DNA of 64,000 nt from Cornus controversa (lineage: Eukaryota; Streptophyta; Magnoliopsida; Cornales; Cornaceae), in contig CM048845.1 of the NCBI GenBank assembly GCA_026545225.1, positions 87,013,033 to 87,077,032 of the forward strand. The letters are read 5' to 3'. Below, in pieces: positions 50,341 to 62,197 of the stretch. Below the pieces are notes generated by a model, which was given only the letters and a program-made list of their open reading frames with translations, did not search any database and was not told the DNA's origin. A program made the position numbers and the translations under genes. Within the stretch, counting starts at the first letter, position 1, and every line of letters starts with the position of its first letter.

Positions 50341-51440
50341 GGTTGACTTTTCCACAAAATCCACGAGCTAAGGCCATCGAGGTCCCCACCAAGGAAGGGA
50401 CCTCGAGCTACCCCATTGTAGGGTGACTTGAAAGCCATTAAGGGGAGCTCGTGGACCCCTCTAAGGAAAAGACATCGGAAATTCTTAGGGATAAGTATTC
50501 GAGAGCTCATCCCATTGGATATACGAACGGAGATCCTCTCTACGGATTAATCTCTCACGGCAAGGAGTTCGTCTCTACGGATAAACCTCGATTTGTACAG
50601 AGATTCTCCCTATGAATTAAACTCCCAAGGTGAGGAATTCCTCTTTACGGATAAACCTCAATTTGTGACGAGCTCCTCTCTACATATAAAACGTCACAGA
50701 GGCCTTCTCTATGAATCAACCTCCTTAAGTGAGGAGTCACTATTCTATACGGATAAAACATTGCGAGGAGTTCTTCTCTACGGATAAACCTCTAACGAGT
50801 CATTTTCCTTTTTAAAGGATAAACCTCGGATGGTAATGAGTTTCTCTCCATGAATAAAACTTCACGGATTTTCTCTCTATGGATCAACCTCCTGACTAAG
50901 AGTTCCTTTCTATGGATAAAACTCGCGGCACTCCGAAGTCTTACGGGGGGTAAGAGTTCGGATCATTGCTCTATGGGAACCAAGGGTTTGGGTTCAGTGG
51001 CTAGAGTCCAAGGTACACTAAATTAACAGTAGACCATATCTCTAGCTAGGTTTGGATCCCTACAGTGTTTATTGTCCTGTCGCAGGGAAGGAAGAGCACC
51101 CGTGTGAGATGAGTGAACCTTTTTGTCATGCAATCCAGGCCCTTATTTCATAGATATTTTTTGTATCAAAACCTCAACCCTTGATGGAAGAGATATCTTC
51201 GATTATAAATAGAGGAAAAACCAAGAGAAAAAAGATCAGAAAAGTACACAAAAAAACTTTTGATATATAGTTTTTTTAAATAAATTAAAAATCAAGAAAT
51301 CCCCCTCACTCTTCTAAGAGTTCATACATAATAGTGGACTCCTCTGTGACAGCCTGGACTCCCACTCGAATCTTTACTCTCTGGTGACCATTATCGTGGA
51401 AAGTTTAACCTCAATTTTAAGAAGCTACTACAAACATTTG
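50341..51440 (+). mobile_element. Probable 5' LTR and leader of a Ty3/gypsy relic
   Basis: A GC-richer block ends in acatttgacgactccactgg (about 51433-51452), which resembles the primer-binding-site region that follows plant gypsy LTRs. It is followed by degraded gag. The LTR start cannot be fixed, and no second LTR copy is present in the window, so the element is truncated. A tandem array fills 50530-50935. Confidence 0.5.
50530..50935 (+). repeat. Degenerate tandem array, tctctacggataaacctc unit
   Basis: About ten diverged units built from gaggagttcctctctacggataaacctc recur every 35-50 bp. Variants such as ctctatgaatcaacctcc and ctttctatggataaaactc show long-standing divergence. The array lies within the presumed LTR of the gypsy relic. 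Confidence 0.75.
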
Positions 51441-53655
51441 ACGACTCCACTGGAGAGGTTGATTCTAGCCACTATGAGTTTTCAAAGCCAGAGAGCGAGC
51501 CAAACGTAACCAGTTGAACGAGAAATTTCCCAAGAGCAAAGTGCCAGTAGTGTCTTGCGAGTACGAGCCCAGATGGCAAGGTCGGTGTCAAGGAACTGAG
51601 CTATCCCATTGTATAGACCAGCTCGAATAGAATTAAGTATAAATTATGACGGCACTTAAGAATATGGCCGCCAATAAGCAACATATGGAAGAATAATGGG
51701 ATCAGGTTACTCCAACCTTGTCGGGCGCTCCCACAAGTTTGCCAAGGTGTTCGAGGTTCGCTGAGCCCAAGCTATCTCTTCGAGGTCCTTAGGGAGTGCC
51801 GACACCAAGGCATCCCCGAACATGCCCAGCACTGTTTGCCACTCCCCTCGACACAGGTTTCCTAAATGAGTATAACTCGCATTCAACGTAGAGAGCCACA
51901 TACCCTATCAAGAAAGTCGAGCTGGATTCTCCCTCGACTTTTTACGTTACAGTTGCTGATGTCCAAGCACTACTAAAGGCTGAATGTGGTCATCGAGCTT
52001 TAGATATTGAAGCTGAACCACCATACTCCAGGACAATTGTTGTTATGCCTTATCCCGAAGGCTATTTCTAACCAAAGTTCATAAGATTTGATAGAAGAAA
52101 GGGCAATCCTCGTGAGCACGTGGTGAGATTTATTGAGTCCTTGGGGTGGTATGCTCACGACCATGCCCTTTGTCTCCGGGAATTTTCTAGAACTTAAACT
52201 GATAGGGCTTACAAATGGTATGTCAATACAGAGCCAGGCTCTATTACTACTTGGAGTCAACTGGTGTCACGATTCCATGGTAAGTTTTTTCAGGCAGAAG
52301 AGAAAATCACCATTCTCTCGTTAATAAAAGAAGTTCAAAGCAGAACGAAGCTTTGTCCGATTATGTTCACCGTTTTCGCGATTAAGCCATGGAATGCTAT
52401 GAAAATACCAATGAAGAGGAATTGGCTAAAATTTGTGTCCAAGGGATGCATAAAGATTACCGAATACATCTGATTAATTTTAAACTACATTCTTTTACAG
52501 AGCTAATCACAGCGGCAATGAATCTGGCCAAGGATATGGCTCTTACCATGGGGGCTTTGATAGGAGAGGAGGGCCGCGGGAAACAAAGGTCGAGGATGTT
52601 GGTGGCCAAGGGAACGAAATCCTAAAAGGGGAGCAGGGGCTTGAGCATCCAAACATCTAGATTAATTGCCTTCCCCATTCCTATGCCCCCCTAAGCAAGT
52701 AGTGGCTATTGTTAACCAATGGATAACCGATGGATCAATCACATTTCCTGAAGTAAAGACGTTGCCCATAGCTGAACAAGAGCGTCATTCGAAGTTTTGC
52801 ATGCACCATAGGCATTGTCGCCACCTGACTTATGACTGTTGGGTTTTGAGAAATTTGTTCCAGCAATAAATAGCAAGGAAGGAATTGACTTTGGATTCGT
52901 CAGATGTCAGGAATAATCCTTACCCAGCTCATGATCGTGATGTGGTGGCTATGATAGTGTCGCATGAAAAAGATGAAGAACTCAATCCCCACGCAATTGA
53001 GGTAGCATTGGTGGACAAAGAGTACAGCCAAACCTTCAACTTATTAGAAGAGTCACGCATCAAAATTGTGTTGGTTCAACTTGGATTGTCCCCTCTGGCT
53101 CAGAAGGAAATTGCGAGAGTCCTCGTCCGTATTATGGGCGAGCTGGTGTGGGAGCTTTCCTCAGTGAGTGAAGTCCTTAAGCCTAGGGAATTGAAAGGTT
53201 GTGTTACATTCTCAGAGTAAAAAAATAGGTTCTTACACCGTCTAATCGGCCTCTGTACATCCCCGCTTTACTCAATGGGGTCAAGTTGAAAAGAACATTT
53301 TTGGACAATGGTTCATCCCTCAATGTGATGTTGTTGTCTATTTTTGAAAAGTTGGCTTATGAAAAAAACGATTGGTATAGAAATCATGGGTTTTACAAGC
53401 AATGCAAAGAAAATAGAGGGATATGTGGTAGTGTAACTCAAGATAGGAATGTTTTTAGCTCTTATGAAGTTTCATGTTATCAATGCGAAGACTTCATATC
53501 ATTTGTTGATCGACGGAGGCTAGATGCATGAGTTTGGTGTAGTTCCTTCCTCATACCATCAATGTATGAAGGGGACTTTAAAAGGAAAAAGTGTGACAGT
53601 GCCATGTTCTAAATGTCCGTTTACTACGGGAGAAGTACATATGGTTGAAGTCAAC
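51440..53655 (+). pseudogene. Ty3/gypsy gag-protease relic
   Basis: Broken reading frames retain the gag landmarks of plant gypsy elements: FDRRKGNPREHV, YKWYVN followed by SWSQL-like text, then EELAKICVQGMH and MNLAKDMAL (52389-52625). These are followed by a retropepsin-like block (about 53240-53660) with RPLYIPALLNGVKLKRTFLDNGSSLN, in which the catalytic DTG reads DNG. The match continues to VPSSYHQCMKGTLKGK (about 53536-53600). Frame changes and stops are frequent, for example around 52050-52190 and after 52860. No reverse transcriptase or integrase follows, because homology stops where the TIR element at 53659 begins. It is inactive. Confidence 0.75.
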
Positions 53656-53658
53656 CTT

Positions 53659-53826
53659 CTAGTTTTAATATTCTCGATTGCACCCCCTATCAATAACGTC
53701 TGTTAAGTTTATTCTCTTGCTAACGTCAACAAATTTCGGTTGTCTACTGACGTCGCACTAACTAAAGGGGGAAATCGATACATAAACCTAATATTTAGGG
53801 GGTGTAATCGAGAATATCAAAACTAG
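53659..53826. mobile_element. Small TIR element at the end of the gypsy relic
   Basis: The 30-bp ends, starting ctagttttaatattctcgatt at 53659 and mirrored at 53797-53826, differ at only two positions. They enclose 108 bp. The recognisable gypsy protease text stops within a few bases of the left end. No target duplication is evident. Confidence 0.7.
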
Positions 53827-54009
53827 AGGGGGTCTAGTTGGGATATTGCCTAACTGAGTGGGTGTAAGTGATATTTACCTTTTTTTTTTTAACCTTTAGG
53901 CATGTGTCTAAATTTTACTAGTCCACGGGGAGACCAACTTGGTTCACTTAAGGTTGGACCAAGTATTGTCCATTCTAAAATTATTATAATTTTTCAACCA
54001 ATAAAATTA

Positions 54010-55056
54010 GGGTTAAGTGCATGAAACCCCTTGCTATATAAAAAATGTGCAAGAAACACCCCTGTTATTTGGTATGTGTATATAAATTCCTATAATTTTA
54101 AAATTCAGAGCCAATTGCCCTTATTGCAAATTGATGATGTAAGATTTTTTTGAAAACCCAAATGTACTCTTTTTGTCATTTCATGTTTTACTTTTTTTTT
54201 TTTTATGGCAAAGTGCAAAAAATTCCCTACTATATACAAATTGTGTGTGAAACACCCTTGTAGTGTATAATGTGCATATAACGCCCCAAATATTGAATAT
54301 TTTGTGCAAATACCCTCTTTGTTAATTATGATAAAAAAAATCATTGAAATTCTCAAACTACTCTTTTTAAATGACCAAAATGCCCCTCACAACCTTTGAC
54401 ACCCTTGTGCCACGTTTAGATGTCATATTTCCTATTTTTATTTTTATATTAACTAAAAGTATATTTTATTATTTCGAATGGGTTCGAAAACGGACCCACT
54501 GGTTAGGCTTGACGAATGAAAACGAAGGGGGTATTCACACATTTTTTAAATAAATGAAATTTTGATAATTTTTCTTATTTTTTTTATTAATTAAAAATAT
54601 TTTTTAATTATTTTATTATTTTGGATAGGCTTAGAAATGGATACACTGGTTGAGCTTGCGGAGTGAAAATTAAGGATGTGTTCGCACACTTTTTAAATAA
54701 ATAAGAAATTAATATTTGGATGAGCGCTTTTTGGACAACCAAACATAACACAGAAGTGTGAAGGTTTTTTTGACATTTTAATTATTAACAAAATATTCGT
54801 ATTTGCGCTTTTTAAAAAATACAAGGGGGTTAATTGAACGTTAGAGGAGTATTTGTACACTTTGTATATAACAGGTTTTTTTTTTGCACTTTATCTTTTT
54901 TTATTATTTATTTATAAAGTAAAGGTATTTTAGTTATTTCATTGTTCAAATTAAAAAATTTTCCTTACACAAATTGAAAAATGTAAGGAGTTTTTTGAAT
55001 AACACGGAGTATTTGCATATTTTGTATATAACGAGTGGGTTTTATGCATTTAACCC
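54010..55056. mobile_element. TIR element with GGGTTAAGTGCA ends (outer)
   Basis: The left end gggttaagtgcatgaaaccc (54010) and right end gcatttaaccc (55046-55056) are inverted copies, with similarity extending about 55 bp inward (tatataaaaaatgtgcaa and its complement). The word atta borders both sides and may be the target duplication. There is no transposase. A second member of the same family is nested inside. Confidence 0.65.
54208..54893. mobile_element. Nested member of the same TIR family (inner)
   Basis: The left end gcaaagtgcaaaaaattccc..tatatacaaattgtg and the right end tttgtatataacaggtt..tttgcactttatc are inverted versions of the family terminus. Between them lie two diverged copies of a gggttcgaaaacggacccactggttagg-type word (54480 and about 54630). 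Insertion of one copy into another is inferred from the bracketed order. Confidence 0.55.
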
Positions 55057-57519
55057 ATTAGGAGGGTGTAGTCAATTAGGATTTTAAATGATTTTGAAAG
55101 ACATTTTTTAAGTGACAAATTTTGTAGATTCATAAATTTTTATAAACTTCTATTACAAACTTTCATTGATTTATATAGACTTCTATTACAGACTTTGATG
55201 AATTTTTATAGACTTGTATTGATTTCTTCAACATATTTTATTTATTTGTATCATTGAATTCTATTTTTGCGTGTAAGTATACAAATAGCTCAAATGGTAG
55301 ATATAATGCAAAATAAATAATCTATCATATGATCTATTGTCTAAAAATTATTGTATAATGCAAATATCTCAGGAAAGAGTAGATATAATAAAATAACTCA
55401 CTTGATGAACACAAATTGCATATCAGTCATTTCTCATATTTCAATCACATTATGAAAAAAGAAAAAAAAAAAGAATACATACTTTACTTATAGGGTTTAT
55501 GTTAAATCATTAGATAGATAATTGAAGAACCCTTAACCTATGTTTTATTGAATTATTAATTGGACTTTATGATCAATCCCTCTAGCTTAAGGATTGATCC
55601 CTAACAAACAGTATAGATATATTAATCCTCTCAAGAGATTGATCAATTTGCTTGAAAATTTAATTTTTATAAGTTTTTCTAATCTAATAGAAAAAGAGAG
55701 AATCTACAAAAACCAAAAGAGAAAAAAAGAGTGTACCTTGAAATGGAAAAAATTTGTTCTGCAGAAAAAAAAAAATCCACCAAAATATGTGAGAAAAATG
55801 TTGAATTTGTTATGAGTTTCGGTATTTATAAATTCCACTCTCAAATCTAACAAAATTCACCACTTAAAGAAATTTTTAAAAATTTATGATTTTCTGAATA
55901 TATCTAAATTTTTGTAAATTTTTTAAGAATCCAAATTGAATACCGTTATAGTTGTACGAAATCTTTAAAAATTATAATTGATCACCGTTATATTTGTATT
56001 AACTCTTTTAAAAGTATGAGTGAAATATACTTTTAAGCGTACATTTGCTCTAATCTGCACCACCCTGACTACAGATTAGTATATTACCCTTCGGTGACAC
56101 TCTCTTGAGAGACACAGAGAGCTTGTACACAAGCTCGTATATATTTCTCTCCCCTTCCTACCACTCCTCTCTCTGTTATTCAATTCCACATATCTGCTAC
56201 AACCTAGATGGTTACTTCTTTGTCTCCTCTTCACACAACATTGCAAATCCTTCTCGACAAGTCATACACAGACACTATTGTATATCCTTCATAAAAGAGG
56301 AAGGCCATCATTGTTCGACAAGAGAAAAAAAAGAGTATTACAAATCTCCTTCAAGTGGGTGAATGAAGAAATTGTGTTAGTAGTCTCTCATGACCATTTA
56401 TGGCAAAGGAAGGCCATCATTATTTAACTCAATTGAAGGGGCAATATGAGACCAGAGTATCCATTTTTCATGATTAAATTTGTTTGAAAATAAAAAAATA
56501 ATTGATTTGGGATTCAGAGATTTGGATGATTAACTTGGATTGAAAGTCCTTTCCGGCAACAAACTCTCGTTCCCACTTCGCCGGCGGAGGACCAACTCCT
56601 CGATCGTTGAAGCTCTGCCTCCTCCGGCGAGATTCAATTAAATCGCTGACTCATATTACCAGAACCGACCCGAAATCGGACTCCAGCAATACATCACGGT
56701 CAGTGCTTTTTAACCTTAGAAACTCCGGCAATCGAGTGGTTTGGGGTTGCTGGAGTTGTTATGGAATGACCGATGATGGCGGAGAGAGATTCGAGCTACT
56801 GTGCCTAATGCCTATGATGGAGATAGCTTCGTAGAGAAGCCGTGGAAGACGGTCTGGTAAGCGTGGATGACTCCACTGTATCGCCGTAATTTGACAACAC
56901 TTCGCCTGAAATCACGATGGCGGCTTTGAGAGATGGAGACCGAGGGATGAGTCGTACAGGGGTTGTGACTGTGAGTTGCGAAAACGGAGGGTTTAGATTT
57001 TATATAATACAATAAACTAGTTAGTTGAGAACTAGTTTACACAACTAATAACATTATTATTATTATTATTATTATTATTTTCATTCTGTTTTTTTGTCTA
57101 AATTTAAAGAGATGAAAATTTCTTTTGTTTGCTCGAGAATCTAGAAAAAAAAGAACTACTTTAGCCATCTTAAGTGGGTCAAATAGATACAAAATTTGCA
57201 AAAATACTAATATAGTTCAATTATACCCCCTCACAGCTAATGAGAGAACTATTGTTCACACGTGTGTATTATGTATTCGAAAGTTTAAGTAAACGCACAC
57301 ACCCACACAATGCCCCTCCTCTCAAGCTTCTCTCTCAACCTTTCCACTCCTGTTTAGGAAATTCTATGCACTACAGTAAGAAATGCAACTGTAATGTAAT
57401 TGTTACTAGTGATGTAAAATTATTGCATTACAATAGGAATGCACATGACTCAAAAAACACGTAAGAGAATCGTGATCCAAAGATCATACCATACATGCCA
57501 ATGACTCACTGGTAACAAT

Positions 57520-57552
<33 letters not shown>

Positions 57553-57580
57553 TTATATCAAACTTTTATATAGTTAACAG
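55057..57580. other. Intergenic with a GC-richer island at 56540-56995
   Basis: Mostly AT-rich, with short tandem text such as tatagacttctattacagactt (about 55140-55230) and an (ATT)n tract (57053-57078). From 56540 to 56995 base composition rises sharply, with cgccggcggagg and ctccggcgag words and open frames on both strands (56607-56834 plus, 56812-57012 minus). No protein family is recognised. It could be a gene fragment captured by a transposon or the first exon of a lost gene. Confidence 0.45.
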
Positions 57581-57724
57581 TAGAAACGAGAAAGTATAGT
57601 AACTAAAAAGTAAAGATACGAAACTCGAGTTTATACGAGACTTGTGAAAATCCTCCCGTTCAAATCAAAACCCATTTTTTTCTTAGTCCGAAAACACGTG
57701 TTTTTACCCTTCTAGAGGCCATCA

Positions 57725-57761
<37 letters not shown>

Positions 57762-58870
57762 AACTTTTATAGAGTTTAGTTCAAACTAGAAATTAATGAT
57801 ACAAAACTCAAGAGTTTAGTTTCTACCGTTCAAATCAAAACCCATTTTTTCTCAAGTCCAAAAACACATATTTTCACATGTTTTTTTTAGCGTTCTAGAT
57901 GCTATCCCTTATTACGGGTCAAGACGGCCACTAATTAATTGATCAAATCAAATTTAGATGTTAGGACTTAGGATAGATGAATTAGTTTCAAACCTTTTTG
58001 CCTATATGTACACAAGTATTTCTTCTCATATTTGAACGTGGGTTCTTATAACTCAGAATTTAATTTCGCTAAATGTCATAAGAATGGTTTAAATTGGAAC
58101 TTGATCAGGGACGGAGTCAGGATTTGATTTCAGGGGCACAATGTACTTGATAAAAAAAAAAAACAACTACGATAAGAAATATAAATTGTTTATATATAAT
58201 CTCATATCAAATATATAATCTCAAATAAAAAGAACCAAAAATACTTAACAAAAATAAATTCTTCATATATAATGTCATCTATATATAATCTCAAATCAAA
58301 AGAATAAAAAAAAACTTGACAAATATAAGAACCAAAATATAGATTGATTGTATTTTCATTAAATACAATTACAACTATTTCGACGAGTTATTATATTACA
58401 ATATTTATAACAAATAATGCCCTCGCATTTGAATTATGAAGATGAAAAATGAGGGAAGAGAATAATGAAAGTGAAATTTTTTTTTTTCGAAAACCTAATA
58501 GTAAATGGATGGTTCCATATGAGAGAAAAAAGAGAACGTATCTGAAAGAGCTAAATTTTGTTTAAGGTATAAACAAGATTGACTTACATATATATACATT
58601 TACTTAGAATATGAGACAAAAGGAGATTAAGAGTATTGAGAAAAAAAATCCAGATAACCAAAGATCAAAATGGAAGGAAATTAAAATTTGTTAAAAAATT
58701 AATTATGAAGAAGGTTGCCGAAATTAAACGAAGTCCAAGAGCAATTATTGTTTAGTTTTTTAGTTATATAATTCTTAGATTTCTTTAATAAATAAACCTA
58801 TTTAGAGACTGGTTGTATTTTAATTATTATAAATAAAAATTCAGATTATATATGTGTGTGTACGTGTGTG

Positions 58871-58906
<36 letters not shown>

Positions 58907-60047
58907 CGCGTGCACTTTAACTGATTATATAATTAGCTAGCTGGAATGTTCGAAAAAATTATATATGTGTGTCATGGCAATGCAATTATCAGTGAGAGAA
59001 AAATGTCCTCATTCAAAAATAAATAAAATTCAAAGGGGGCACTTTGTAATTTTCTAAAAATATATATACAAACTAAAAAAAATAAAAATTTTAGCCCCCC
59101 GCCCCCCGAGTCCTACACTCCCTCCGTCCCTGAACTTGATGCAAAAAAAAACTAGCCCTATATGGGTTTTTTTGGGGATATTATACCAAAGAAAAATGTT
59201 TAAACTTCTTGCCAAGAAGGGGAGGCATATGATTGGGTGGGCGCATTTGTCTCTTACCTTCAACTTTTCTCAAATTAGCTTTTCCTATTTCAAGAGTTTG
59301 AATGTCACTGCCTAAGAAGCATGGACACGGACATTGAATACGGGTACGACATGATACGGATACGACGATACGAAAAATTTTAAAAAAGTAAGATATGGAC
59401 ACGACAAGGATACGTCAAATAAATAAATAAATAAAAATATAATATTATATATAAAATATTAAGTGTTATTCTTCAACCATAAAATAAATATACTTAAAAC
59501 TATTTTTGTTTTATTATAAAATGATCCTTATTTTCTAACCTATAAAGTTTTTAATATTACATCTCAACCCTATTTTATATAACAAAAAATTACAAATTTG
59601 CCCCGAAAAGTATTCTAAACGTATCCTTCCCGTACCCCAGCCGTATCCTAAATGTATCCTGACGTATCCCCGCGTATCCTAACTGTATCCCTTCCGTATT
59701 CCAGCTGTATCCGATATTCAAAAAATAATTTAAAAAAATTGGATACTTATTAGCCGTATCGGACATGTATCCTGCCGTATCCGGGCCGTATCCGTATCGG
59801 ATATGTGTCCGATACAACCACGACTCTTCTTTAACCGTATCCGTGCTACATAGGTCACTACCCTCCCCTTCCTGCATCATTTACTAAACTAGTGATTTCA
59901 TTATTGCTATTCCACCCATCAGAACCATAGTTGACCATTGGCATATTCCCAAAATACTTGTATCTACAGTTGTGGCAATAGGGCCCACCCAATCTATTAA
60001 TTTTGAAGCATTTAAAGCCTCCTCTCCTATATATATATATATATATT
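57580..60047 (+). pseudogene. Relic of a third PDR upstream region
   Basis: Several words in the same order match the flanks of PDR copies A and B: gatacgaaactcgagtttata (57616), a partial second repeat of it (57790-57860), gtcaagacggccactaattaatt (57919), the atattataccaaagaaaaatgtt..cttgccaagaagg..ggcatatgat block (59178-59232), and cccaatctattaattttgaagcatttaaagcctcctctcc (59989-60027). It is interrupted by a hAT-like element at 59312-59853 and is cut off at 60048 by a copia LTR, before any PDR exon. No transporter coding sequence follows in the window. Confidence 0.65.
59312..59853. mobile_element. Non-autonomous hAT-like transposon, same family as the CSE-intron copy
   Basis: This 542-bp element has ends ctaagaagcatggacac (left) and gtatccgtgctacatag (right). 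It is flanked by 8-bp direct repeats gtcactgc (59304-59311) and gtcactac (59854-59861), one mismatch apart. Subterminal regions are rich in cgtatcc-type motifs, a variant of the cgtgtcc motifs in 1857-2578. It is inserted in the opposite orientation to that copy. There is no transposase. Confidence 0.85.
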
Positions 60048-60403
60048 TGTTAAAAATAGTGGCTAATTCACACATACAATAATAAAATTGGAATAGAAAA
60101 ATGAAGGGAATAACTTTTGAAAGATACTTTATTTCTCACTAATTTTTTGATAGAAAACATAGCATTATATAAGCTTCAAAACAAATATGTAAGACTTATA
60201 TGTATATGCCATTACACCCACTAACATAACATTAACTCCCATGTCTTCCACTCCATTAACACAACTTAACCATGACTTCCACTAGCACAATAATAGCTCC
60301 ACAACTTTTTCATGTCTTCCACTAGCACAATATTAGCTCAACTAACACAATAATAACCACTAACATAATAAAAAATTAATTTATTCAAGTTTAATTTCCA
60401 ACA
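60048..60403 (-). repeat. 3' LTR of the Ty1/copia element
   Basis: Read on the minus strand, the LTR begins TGTTGG at 60403, directly after a polypurine tract AAGGGGG (60404-60410), and is taken to end TTAACA at 60048. Length is 356 bp. The TG...CA ends and the polypurine tract fix the inner boundary firmly. The outer boundary is inferred from where similarity to the PDR flank stops. The interior carries repeated ccactaacacaata-type text. Confidence 0.7.
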
Positions 60404-62135
60404 CCCCCTTAAACTTGATTTACCACTCCAAGAAAACTCCTTAACTTGTGAAAATCTCCAAACTTGAGAGGTTTGGTGAAAATATCCGCAACTTGGTTTT
60501 GTGACTTTATAAACTAGAGCTCCACTTCCTTTTTGGTTATGCATTCTCTAATGAAATGAAATCTTGTGTCAATATGCTTGCTTCGATCATGAAATACCGG
60601 ATTCTTAGCCAACGTAATTGCCGATCTGTTGTCCACAAAGATCTTCGTTGATCCTTCTTGTGAAATATGTAATTCCTTTAACAAATTCCTCAACCAAATT
60701 GCTTGACAAACACATGAAGTAGTTGCAACATATTCCGCTTCACAAGTTGAGAGTGTGACAATGGGTTGTTTCTTTGAACACTATGTGAAAGCCGTATTTC
60801 CCATGAAGAAAACATAATCGAAAGTACTTTTTCTTTCATCCAAATATCCGGCCCAATCGCTATCACAATTACCCACAAACTTGAAGCCATTAGAAAATGA
60901 ATAGAACAACTCAAAATTGAATATACCTTTGATGTAACGAAGAATCCTCTTAGCTGCTTTGAAATGAGTCATGTAGGTTTTTCTATAAATCGACTAACAA
61001 GCCCAACTGCAAAGATTATGTTCGGCTTCGTGCAAATTAAGTATCTTAAGCTTCCAACAAGACTTTTGAAAAATGTTGGATCTACCGTCTCTCCATCTTC
61101 ATCTCGTGACAACTTGATTTCAACTTCAACGGGGGTGTTCACCAATTTACAAGCTTCCATCTTGAATGTTTTGAGAATTTTCTTAGCATAGCCCTCTTGA
61201 TGAATGAAAATTTCATCCTTTATTTGCTTGACCTCAATACCAAGATAATAAGACATGATTCCAATGTTCGTCATCTCAAACTCATAAGTCATAGCTTTCT
61301 TGAAATCTTCAAACATTCTTGGATTACTTTCAATGAAGATCAAATCATCCACGTACAAGCAAACAAAAAATATATCTCCATTCTCACTAATTTTAGTGTA
61401 AAGAGCATGTTCATATGGACACTTTGAAAATTTCTTGTCTTGAAAATATTTGTTAATGCGTTTATTCCACGCCCTTGGTGCTTGCTTCAAGCCATATAAA
61501 ACATTTTTCAACTTCAAGACTTTGTCTTCTTGCCCTTTCACAACATACCCTATCAGTTGATGAACATAAATCTATTTTTCAAGAAAATCATTCAAGAAAG
61601 CTTATTTCACGTTCATTTGGTGGATTCTCCAATTATTCTGGGCTGCCAAAGAAATTATCAATCTTATAGTTTCCAAACGGGCTACGGGTGCAAATACCTC
61701 ATCATAGTCAATGCTAGGCTTTTGGTTGTACCCTTTGGCAACCAACCTTGCTTTGTACCTTTTAACTTCACCATTTGCATTCTTCTTGGCTTTATACACC
61801 CATTTCACACCAATTGTCTTTTGTCCTGCCGGTAGTGTAGCACGCTCCCATGTGTCATTCTTCTCTATGGACTGAATTTCTTCTTCTATAACATTTGTCC
61901 ATTTTTTATCTTGTGTCGCCTCTTCAAATCCTACGGGTTCACAATCCGCAAAGAGACAAAAAAATGTTAAATCACTAAAACTGTTTGTTACCTTTTTTGT
62001 GTCATCATATATGTCCCGAAGACTTCTCATGCAAAGTGATGGTGTTTCACTTGAACTTGATGATGATGATAGAGTTAATTGTTCATGAGTTGATGATGAT
62101 GGAGGTGATGGTGGTGGAGAAATAGGCTGCTCCAT
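60404..62135 (-). pseudogene. Copia reverse transcriptase and RNase H relic
   Basis: The RT start is recognisable as [21 protein letters not shown] and [14 protein letters not shown]. The catalytic YVDD lies at 61344-61355, and YGLKQAPRAW precedes it. Stops interrupt it at 61602-61604 and 61572-61574. A frameshift near 60970 separates SRFIEKPT from HFKAAKRILRYIKG. The RNase H part has CDSDWAG, a stop at 60781-60783, then STCEAEYVA text. A Ser-rich linker (SSSSSSSE) precedes the RT. The product would have copied the element RNA but is not expected to be made. Confidence 0.9.
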
Positions 62136-62197
62136 CTCTTCATTTACTTGTTCCTCTTCAAAGATTGGAAGAAATTATAATCTTCATTCGGAGTGTT

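Noticed and set aside
50530-50935. Regularly spaced repeats suggesting a CRISPR array
   Set aside because: The units are diverged and adjacent with no constant repeat or unique spacers, and the context is a plant retroelement.
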